NCBI GenBank assembly: GCA_964017145.1
Contig: OZ024846.1
Span: forward strand, 3,410,001 to 3,474,000
Length of the DNA: 64,000 bases
Origin: Agrocybe praecox
Taxonomy: Eukaryota > Basidiomycota > Agaricomycetes > Agaricales > Agrocybaceae
Direction: 5' to 3'
In this document: positions 55,462 through 64,000 of the stretch, in pieces
Layout: every line of letters begins with the position of its first letter
Numbering within the stretch: the stretch's first letter is position 1
Position numbers and translations under genes: made by a program
Notes under the pieces: model-generated
Told to the model about the DNA's origin: nothing
The model's database searches: none
Seen by the model: only the letters and a program-made list of their open reading frames with translations

Positions 55462-56489
55462 TAGAAAATATGGACGAGAGTGCCACACATGATTGCGAAG
55501 TAAGTGACGCGCGCCACGTTGAATAAATCAGTTTCCAATAGGCAATCCATGCAGGCGGTGTGAAGAAAAAACGAGACGGCGTCATGTCCAGAATCCCAGA
55601 ATGCGAACAAAATTGTCGGATAAAAGAATGAATGTTCCGGTCGGCGTGTAACCAACAAGAAAGAGCTGTAATCACGCATGTTAAGTTGACCGGGTAGTTG
55701 ACCGGGTCGCGTTTAGAAAGAAGAAAAAACAAAAGCCTGAACAACACCAGAAAGTCGGAAGGCCAGCAAATTTGGGGAGAGCAGATATAGGTCGACAGCG
55801 TGATTTGAGAGTGTGGTGTAGTGCGGAGAGTCATGACCATGAAGGAAAGAAAGCAAAGGATGGGACCAGCTCAGCACGAGTCTTGAAATTTTCCGTAAGT
55901 ATTTTTCCAATGCCGACGAAGCCGCACCGGTACATGGCGGTGTTCCCGAGAATCCGATGGCGTCCCAAGCAAGCATGTGCACACACATAAAGCACAACCA
56001 CCTTCGAATCCAGAACTTGGGCGCTTAAGCTAAAACGATTAGGGCGCTTTCATTCTTGAGTGCGATTCAAGGTTGAGATGTCATATATTCACACATCAGT
56101 GAGCGGGGAAAGTAGCCAGAATGTTAATATTAGTGTTTGTACGAACTTGAAAGTACAACCATACGATCACACGACTTCGAGTCGAAAGGGAAGAACGTAC
56201 AAATAAGCCATCCAAAAGCCATCACGAAAAAGGTTGATGGTGAAGTTCAATTAAATGTCTATAAAAGGAACAATATTGGGTGATGGTTGAACGGTAACGC
56301 CCGCCAAACGCAACGAGAATCCCTTCGCCTGCTAAAGCGAGACGATCTGAGTAGGGAGAGCAAGGAAATACGCAGGTGGAAACATCTTGGAAACTCTCTT
56401 GGGGAAGAACGTGCTGAGGTCGCGGAAACGATAGGAGTGGATGGGAAATATTTGGGCCCGGTCCTACCATCCACATAAACAGAAATGAA
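55462..56489. other. Unassigned region downstream of permease remnant B
   Basis: Minus-strand frames of up to 140 codons occur (55415-55840, 55713-55997) without a recognisable family. It may hold further eroded parts of the permease module. Confidence 0.4.
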
Positions 56490-57830
56490 TCTCGAGAGCC
56501 GGGATCGAGGGAGACGAAGGAATGAGATAAGTCTTTGATGAAGAATATATGCGTATTAGCCGTTAGCTATGCATATGGCGTTGTCGTACCAGAATAAGGT
56601 CCAATCAACAGCACACTGCGGTGAGCGTCAAGCAGGAGCCACAGCCGACGAGGGAGAAAAACGAGCTCGTGGATTATGCCAAGGTACGTGACACTACGTT
56701 TGAGGCCTCTGGAAGATTGAACAAGAGAGGAAGTCAGGTAGGATGAGAAGAGATGACTATAACTGACTCACGATTAGCTTTTTCGATCCACCTCTCTTCG
56801 TACTCCATCCCACTAACCAACTTTGAACCTCTCTTCGCCAGCGTAAATAGCCATCATCCCGACCATTACAACCTGACCCAGAGACTGGAGCGGAAGAATG
56901 CTGGTACGAAGCTGGGTGGCATGCGGGACGACGTTGAAAACTGGGCATTTGAGCATGGTTAGATACCACAAAGCAACAAGAACAGGATGATCAAGGAGGG
57001 GGTGTAAGAGGAGAAGTCGATAACGAGGTGTGTTTATAGCCGGGCGGGAGTTAAATGACAGAGGAGCCACATTGTCTGGCTGGACGTAGGGACAAAGAGG
57101 GAGGTTGTGATAGGATGCTTGGGCAGAAGGGCGGGGGATGCATGTCTTCCGAGTCCTGCGAGAAAAAGGAAGGAAGTAAAAATAAGAATGCAGGAAAAGA
57201 TGGACGTACAATATTGGCCCCAGTAACAGCCGCCAGCCGCTAAACTTCGCGCAACCTGACCGCAAAACTGGACCTGGGCCTAGAACCATGAAGAACTACG
57301 AATCTAGACAACGCATAATTCGCTTTGCTGAACCCGACGTAAGACCAAATGACCTAATAACAAGTAAGAAAAAAGATCAAAAAGGAGGAAGGAAGAGCAT
57401 ACGAATATTACACAAGCACGCGCACACCACTCCCACCACCTCTGTACTCCTGCCATATCGTTTGCCACGAATCAAAATTTCTGGTCCTCTCAACTCTCTC
57501 TTGAAGGTTTCCTCTCAGTGCGTGAAATCCTGCACCAACAACGATAAGCAAAATGCCTGTCCTTAATATTCCCAAGGCATTCTGCAAACGAAGCCCGGTT
57601 GCAACATGGAGATCATGAAGCAGGGCTACGAACGTCAGACAGACGAACGCTACTATACGAACTGGGGAGAACAATGTCGCGTCTTCACTAGAAACTGGAA
57701 GAGAAGATGGAGCGATGGAAGCGATAGAGTGTTCTGCAAAAACGAATGAATTTCCGGCAGCATGGGCTAAGAAATCGCGCATATATTCAACTCGTATTCT
57801 TCTTCGAGAGGAAGGGAATCATACCTAGCA
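56490..57830 (-). pseudogene. Decayed amino-acid permease, copy B
   Basis: The N-terminal to middle part is readable on the minus strand: AAGNSFVFAEHSIAS, then FVCLTFVALLHDLHVATGLRL, LGILRTGILLIVVGAGF and RNFDSWQTIW from 57782 to about 57430. An intron follows, then VIWSYVGFSKANYALSR at about 57350. These match the APC/LAT segments around helices 4-6. Downstream, stops interrupt; LAAVTGANI before a GTACG donor near 57210 matches FQLMAATGAYI of copy A at 46.5 kb. 56490-56580 resembles 45860-45945. The C-terminal half is lost. Copies A and B retain complementary halves. Confidence 0.65.
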
Positions 57831-59351
57831 GAACTGCATTAGCTCAAGAGGTCGCGTCGTCAAGGATCAATCGATCATGATGTGTCGGCAGCATTATCAC
57901 GGGATGAGATCGCGGTGAGAGTAATGTAGAGCTCCGTTTCAAAGTCCGCTTACAAAGCTAACCGAAAAGTAATAACGTGTTGATTTTTTTGACGTTTGAG
58001 GCAAGCGAAGTCTCACTTTCAGGGTTTTGTGATACTTCCGTACTTCCATGACAGTTCAAATGAAAGCCCTTAGAATATTTTGATGGACCTATCTTTGGCA
58101 TGGGTCACATCCAGGTAACCTTTGACTCCACGTTCACTCTCTTGCCTGAGCTTGGGCTGATCAGTCATGTGGATTGAATTATACTTGCATGACGCTGCAA
58201 GCATAACACTCCGAGCTAGTCAGACTGGACTGGCCCAACTTTTTTCAAAATCATCGATAATTTCACATGTGGCCCAGAGTAATGCACATGCATCGATTCA
58301 TCTGTCAAGCTATTTGTGTTGGAACTGCGTAGTTTCCGTCAACTTCGCACAAACCAGTCCCTCAACCTGAGCGTATTCAAAGTATAGTATATTTACTGTT
58401 CTGGACACCAACTATACCGATTACCTTCATCTATGTCGCAGAAATAGACTATACAAGGGTAGTTTATGGTCCACTTTTCCTCGAGACCAATATCGCCAGC
58501 AATATCCATGTGTTGTTAATTGGGTCTTCTAAATCGTCTTCCGCATCGCGTATCTGATCTTAACAAACCGAAATAGTTGCCGAATCTTAGATCTAAGCCT
58601 CGTGATTTGCTTGCGGGATCCATATAAGCATACCCATCCATTGCTGCGGTTGTCCAGCGACAGGTACAATGACACGAAGCGAAAAAGCGGATGTTAATCC
58701 AGTATGTGTTATTAACGTTCAGACGACCAACCGAACCACAATCGAGAAACCTTACGTTGTTCTAGAAACCGTCAAGCAGTCGCATCCCATCTGTAGCTGC
58801 TACGGAGTATCCTGGACGAAAAAAGAAAGATAGTATAATATTTGCGGTAAGTATGTTAACAGTCCGTTCACACGACTGGTCTTTGGATTGAATATCTGAA
58901 TAACTATGAACTAAAAAAGCAAAAAAAGCGAGCCAAAAAGAAGTCTAAGTTCATATCCAGCTCCCGCTATACCTTCCAATTCTCCTACTGATACATAAGC
59001 TATAGGAAACCTGCCAGGAATGATTTCTTCTCGGGCGCTCGAAATGTTGCTGTTCATGGGGGTATTTTTACCATTCAACAAGGTACGTTCCTTGTTGGCT
59101 CACATCTTGAGCAATCACATTTGTACCTGAACGTATATTAATCGGTAGGACACAACGCATCTGAAAAAAGGGAATCGGAATCAGAGAGCGCAGCTGTAAG
59201 TACATAAAAATCCGTATTCCTAATAGATATATATCGACATTTCCCGTGGATACAGATATATCAGTCTCCTGAGACATCCAGTCCCTTACAGCAAAGATCC
59301 AGTGCTGTCGTCTACTGGGATAACCTTATAACACTTGGACGAGGCTCTCCA
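57831..59351. other. Intergenic between permease remnant B and the 59.4 kb gene
   Basis: 57927-57980 resembles 46726-46780 near copy A. The rest has short frames only. It contains the promoter of the 59352 gene. Confidence 0.5.
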
Positions 59352-60782
59352 ATGTGGTTCCCAGAGCCTAGTAGTTCAAACAATCCTTCTTTTCTTCGCC
59401 ATGGTGTCTCTGTCGGTGATGTAGGACTATTACTACCGACAGGAGGGTTTCTTTTTCTGTTTAACGTTTGCTGTCCGAAGAGCGATCCGAGAAACTTGGA
59501 TCGTGTACCCGACTGTTTTGCGCCTCTTGAGCATCCGATTGATCATACCTCTATGATAAAGACTAATGAGCAGCCAGGATATAGCTTTACTAGCCGGTCA
59601 GTCGATAGGATTGGAATGGATCTCCGTTTCGAATCCCGTAGCAGCGAAGGAGCCATTCTCGCTCTTCCTTCAGGAATGCACTCAGAGGACCTTTTTGCCA
59701 CTCAAAGACTCTGCGATCACATAGCCAACCACATAGTGAGCTGGTATCGATACGTTATCCATGAGCGCGGGTATCAAGTTGATAATGGAGATATACGTGT
59801 TGTTACCGGCTTCTCCAAAACATGCCAGTGGGGAATCGCAGCCTTCTCAGAGGCTTCAAGGCCAATTTGCCTGAAGCTAGTACGGCCTAATACTGGTAGG
59901 GAGTATTCTCATGTTTGGGACTACACTGGGTCTTGCGAGGCTCGGTCAGGGCCACCGCTATCTTCAAGCAGCCAAGGATCAACAACAGAGGCAAATCAAT
60001 GCGTATTTTTACGCACACTTAATGCAACATTCTCCGAGGACGCATGGAACAGCTTAAAGCAGAATATGTTTATAGAACCCATCAGTGATAACCCATCAGA
60101 CGTTAGATTTCAAGAAAATATACCCATGATGAAGTCCGGGTCCCAAAATGCAGGCGCATCCCAGCAGAGTTTCTCGGGTCAAGGCTCAAAGTACCAACAA
60201 TTCGTCTACGCGGTTCCGAACGTACCTTCAGCTATGGTCAGTTTTGATTTCCCATAAATTAGTCGAATTATTTTCTCAAATTACTTATAGATGTGCCATC
60301 CGTCGAAATCACTGAATGATTTTCTATGGGATAATGTAAGTCAGATTTGTTCCACACCTTTTTGTACGGGCATGCAACCTAATCTTGCCTTGTATTTCTC
60401 AGGAACTAACAAAACGTGTACCTACTCAACTTATAATCACCAGCGACAGCGACTGGATATCGATATTAAAGCCTGTATGTGGCATCTTGAGCCGTTGAAG
60501 TTTTGTAACCTGACCAACTACTGAGCGCTGATTTTCTACCTGCAGGATGATTTACGCATTCCGAGCGGGGAGGAAATTTATACCAGATTAATGGATTCTG
60601 GTGCTGTTGTTTCATCAGATAAAGGTAACTTATATTAAGCATTATAGTATTTGTATCAAAAACTAAACATATTTCGCCACGCAGGATATATGACTTTCCG
60701 TCGACCTGATGTAGGTGTACCTGTATCAAGCGCATGCAACTTCTTATGCGCCGCTATGGCAGAATATGGAATCTTCCAGTAA
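59352..60782 (+). CDS. Unknown conserved fungal protein upstream of NACHT D
   Basis: 392 residues in five exons: 59352-60236, 60291-60335, 60403-60474, 60546-60624, 60685-60782; phases agree. I recognise the pattern as an Agaricomycete protein type without a named function: N-terminal SFLRHGVSVGDVGLLLPTGGFLFLFNVC, a middle block YQVDNGDIRVVTGFSKTCQWGIAAF followed by NQCVFLRTLNATF, and a C-terminal HPSKSLNDFLWDN...VPTQLIITSDSDWISIL block. No signal peptide or membrane segment. It ends 41 bp before the NACHT D start on the same strand. That closeness suggests paired function, co-transcription, or that the two form one longer gene whose junction intron I have not found. Confidence 0.72.
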
Positions 60783-60823
60783 AAGAAATACTTTTTCATT
60801 AAAGAACCAGGATGAAAAGATGA

Positions 60824-63420
60824 ATGGTACGCGATTCTCTGCCATTTGAGGGTTCTTATACAACACGGTTAGCATACTTTACAATAGATCAGTTGAAGCG
60901 CCCAGAAATATCAATGGAAGCGCTAGACATTACAGAAGTATCGAAGAAACAACACACTACTTACAGTGCATCCCAAAAAACCTCCAGAAATGAGCATCAC
61001 GGTAAGTTATAATAATATTAATAATGATTATGACCACTTATTTATATAGCTGGTAACGACAATTTCTTCGACAACCAACAAAATATGGCAAGTGACGGAG
61101 TAAAATGTGAGTAATAAAGATTCAAGTACATGCTACCACGGAGATCTAACTATCCGTAGCGTCATTCGACATCCTGAAGAAGGCTACGGCGCCAAACGCT
61201 TTGCACGATTCAAATGCCGAGTTCGACCGCCCAAGATGCCATCCGAATACCCGCACAGCTGTCCTGAAGCAGATCATGAACTGGGCTCAACGTTGCAACA
61301 GGGAAACCAGGGACAAATACATCATGTGGCTGACGGGCGCTGCAGGAGCGGGAAAATCAGCCATCACAAAGTCATTCATCGAAATGTGTCTTCTCAACGC
61401 GCTCGTTCTCGCGACTTTCATTTTCTGGAGATCCGATGGAACGAGGAACCACGCAGGCGCGTTCGTAGCAACGATTGCATACCAGATCTATCACAAAATT
61501 CCGGCCACTCAAAGCGAGATACTCTCCGTGATTGACGAGGACCCCTTGATTTTCACGAAGGGATTGGAAGATCAGTTTACCCAGCTAGTGATGAAGCCGC
61601 TTTACAAGGCTTTCTATTCGGAAATTTCATCTCCTTTGGGTTCCTGGCAGGTCATCGTCATAGACGGTCTCGACGAATGTGGTGACGGGGCTTTGCAAGC
61701 TAGGATTCTGCTCATGATTGCAGACGCAATTGGAACATTCGATCTACCCATTCTCTTCCTCATCGCCAGCCGCCCTGAGTATGAGATTAATCTCGCATTT
61801 AGATCCAAGAAAATGGAAGGGCTATTTTCACGACTTTACCTTGACGACAAATTCCATCCCGACGACGACATTCGCAAATTTCTCAGAGACGGTTTCGAGA
61901 CAATCAAGACCAGTCACCCATTCAAATCCCTAATCCCCCCTTCTTGGCCATCCGACGGCATTGTGGAAGAAATTGTCAGAAAATCATCCGGGCAATTCAT
62001 TTATGCTGAAACAGTATTTAGCTATTGCCAATCCATACCCCATCGACCTGATCACCGTCTCGATGTGGCGAATAACCTACGGCCGGCGCAAGGTGACCTA
62101 CCCTTTGTGCAGTTGGATGCGCTATATACAACGATCCTCAACTCCGCCGCAGATACAGGGCATGTGCGATATATGCTTAGTATCTACTCACATCGCTTAT
62201 TCAAAGATGACGATGAATTCGACATATCTACATTTATGTCGTTGGAACCGGGGGAGCTCGAGATTTTGGTCCGTGATCTAGGGGCCATTGTCTCTATCGA
62301 GAAGGTCTTCTCTAAGCTGTTGAACAGGGACGTGGAGGTTGTAAAAATTTTACACATTTCACTTCATGACTTCCTTCTCGACCCCGTGAGGTCCAGAGGC
62401 TATTTCCTTGACATTAATACATACAGATCAGAGCATATTGCAAATATAATTCACTATGTGATCAAAGGTAAGAGTGTTGCCAGAAATTGTTGAACATCTC
62501 AAACTAAATTCTCCCAGATCCCGGGATCCATTACATTTCCACCTTCGAGGACTTTATTACAAGGGAATTTCCGCTATGCCAGAGCTCAACTTCGCTCATC
62601 AATATTGCTGAGAAGTTTTCATTTGTCGACCTTATACTGAATGAAATAGAAGTCTACAAGGGATATGGAAATTTCGGTCCTTTGGACCTCCGAAAATTTG
62701 TATTTTGGTTCTGGCTTCCATTCTGTGCACGCATGGTAAGGAAAAATCTTCATTTGATATTAATATTTTTAAATTTCCACATAGGCCCCTTTGGATGAGC
62801 GCTGGGCTGTAATAGAGAAAAAGCATCAAGGATATTTGGAACAGATATTTTCGTCTCAGCTGCCGTACTATTACGAGAACAACGAGACGATCCTGCTCTT
62901 ATGCGTTGCATGTCACCTGGGGAATGACATGCGTGTACCAATCCTTTCAGACAACCACAAGTCCCTTGCCAGAACAACTTACGAATGCGATGTGCTCCAT
63001 CTACTTCCGTCCTTTTCTCTCAAAGACGGAAAAGTTCAATACTTACGGCACTTTACGCGCTTTCTACAGCACCCAGAACAATCAGATAACTACCCTATAG
63101 GTCCTTCTGCCTACGCAAAGGCAGCCTTACATTGTCTAAACCAGGATCTCTCTTTTCTGTCCACGCACGAAGATACGATGCTCGACGCACTGACCGAGGC
63201 CAATGGCCAATGGAAATTAAACGACACCACGTCAGACTATCAGGACAGAATCAAATTTCTGCTTCTCGGTTATCTACTCTTCTTCCTTCCTCGAGCTGGA
63301 TTCTCTAAAGAACTATTCCAACGATGTGAAGAGAGAAGGCGGGAGAATTTCGCATTTTCCAGGCGGGGAGAACTCGTATACCAAGAGATGGTGAATTACT
63401 TGGACCGAGTTCGATCGTAG
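60824..63420 (+). CDS. NACHT-domain STAND NTPase, copy D (complete)
   Basis: 798 residues in five exons: 60824-61001, 61050-61106, 61160-62467, 62518-62735, 62785-63420; all phases agree. The first two exons give an N-terminus (MVRDSLPFEGSYTTRLAYF..., AGNDNFFDNQQNMASDGVK) unlike the ISG..VI.GG motif of copies A-C. From SFDILKKATAPNALHDSN on, it aligns with them: FDRPRCHPNTRTAVLKQIM, Walker A GAAGAGKSAITK, Walker B VIDGLDECGD, RPEYEI, SSGQFIYAETV, then EFPLCQSS and LLLGYLLFFLPRAG in the last exons. It is the only complete copy on the right side. It might be fused to the preceding gene. Expected role as for the other copies. Confidence 0.9.
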
Positions 63421-64000
63421 CGCAACGGATATGAAGCGCAACGGATATGATTTTCCGCTCAAACCCATGTACGTACAATAGCATCCTCAGAAGTAAGCAC
63501 ACCCAGCTGACATATATAGACATTAAAGTGCAGAAATTAAACTTTTCGGCTAGTCGCTTCACGCTGCACTTTGACTCCAACCACATTTCTCCCATGATAT
63601 GTACTATATGAACTATGTATTTTGTTGTAAAATATACAAGATCTAATATTATTCACTTGAAGGAAAGGAAGAAATATGCAATGCGAGATTGAATATTGTT
63701 TCGAATTAATATCAAACAAAGGCGGGAGGAAGGGTGGCAGAAAGGATGACAGGGGAGGAATGATGAGAAGGTCAAGTCGTGGATTAAGGCAAAGTTGAAT
63801 TAGGAGCGTCGTAATGCGTACATAGATAATGAGTGGGAGTGTCAAATTAAAATGGATATTTGAAGGTGAAGAAAGGACGGGAGGGGAGAAAGAGAAAGAG
63901 AGGAAAGGGAGAACGAGAAGAGAAGAGGGGCGCACGAGAGAATAATTACTATTATAACTATGATTCAGTACCAAACCGCTTGTCACGCGTGAAAATACCG
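63421..64000. other. Downstream region to the window edge
   Basis: Starts with two tandem copies of a 16-bp unit (GCGCAACGGATATGAA). Later it is AT-rich, then purine-rich. No gene recognised. Confidence 0.5.

Noticed and set aside
59352..63420. Single fused gene joining the 59.4 kb protein and NACHT D
   Set aside because: A stop at 60780-60782 and a new ATG at 60824 give two self-consistent models; kept as separate genes, fusion listed only as a possibility.
63537..63986. 149-codon minus-strand frame at the right edge
   Set aside because: Composed of pyrimidine-rich low-complexity sequence (Ser/Leu/Pro runs) with no domain or splice support.

Overview
The window reads as nuclear DNA of a filamentous basidiomycete, most likely an Agaricomycete mushroom. 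Genes are cut by many 50-70 nt introns with GTRNGY donors. The gene content fits: NACHT-domain STAND NTPases, an F-box/LRR-like protein, an AA9 lytic polysaccharide monooxygenase, a PL14 lyase, a GH79 enzyme and a C2H2/Zn2Cys6 hybrid transcription factor. Exon joins given here were worked out by hand from splice consensus, reading frame and comparison among paralogues.

Layout. 1-5.6 kb: two NACHT genes in tandem on the minus strand, the first running off the left edge. 6.5-12.8 kb: PL14 lyase (+), F-box-like gene (-), decayed GH79 gene (-). 14.1-19.6 kb: an eight-exon zinc-finger regulator (-) with a 1.7 kb intron, followed by about 6.9 kb without recognisable genes. 26.5-31.1 kb: AA9 LPMO (+) converging on an MFS drug/solute transporter (-). 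33-35.9 kb: mitochondrial HSP10 (-) with heat-shock elements, then uricase (-). 36.9-43.3 kb: a complete Ty3-type LTR retrotransposon (-) with apparently identical LTRs, sitting in the presumed 5' leader of a small unknown gene. 44.8-63.4 kb: an accessory region built from two related modules, each a decayed amino-acid permease (-) followed by a NACHT gene (+).

The most unusual part is 49.5-55.5 kb. Three related, nested, non-autonomous foldback elements (called FB1/FB2, FB3 and FB4 here) have long inverted-repeat arms built of about 21-bp minisatellite units, TIRs starting TATGRBTGTCC, and exact 6-7 bp target duplications. FB1 landed in the last exon of the third NACHT gene and cuts off its C-terminus; the severed 3' end is still readable on the other side. 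FB1 itself carries a smaller element whose removal restores one 21-bp unit exactly. FB4 is inserted in the terminal repeat of FB3.

Together the window shows conserved metabolic and chaperone genes in the middle, flanked by fast-evolving NLR-like genes that are duplicated and hit by transposons. No rRNA, tRNA or CRISPR array was recognised.
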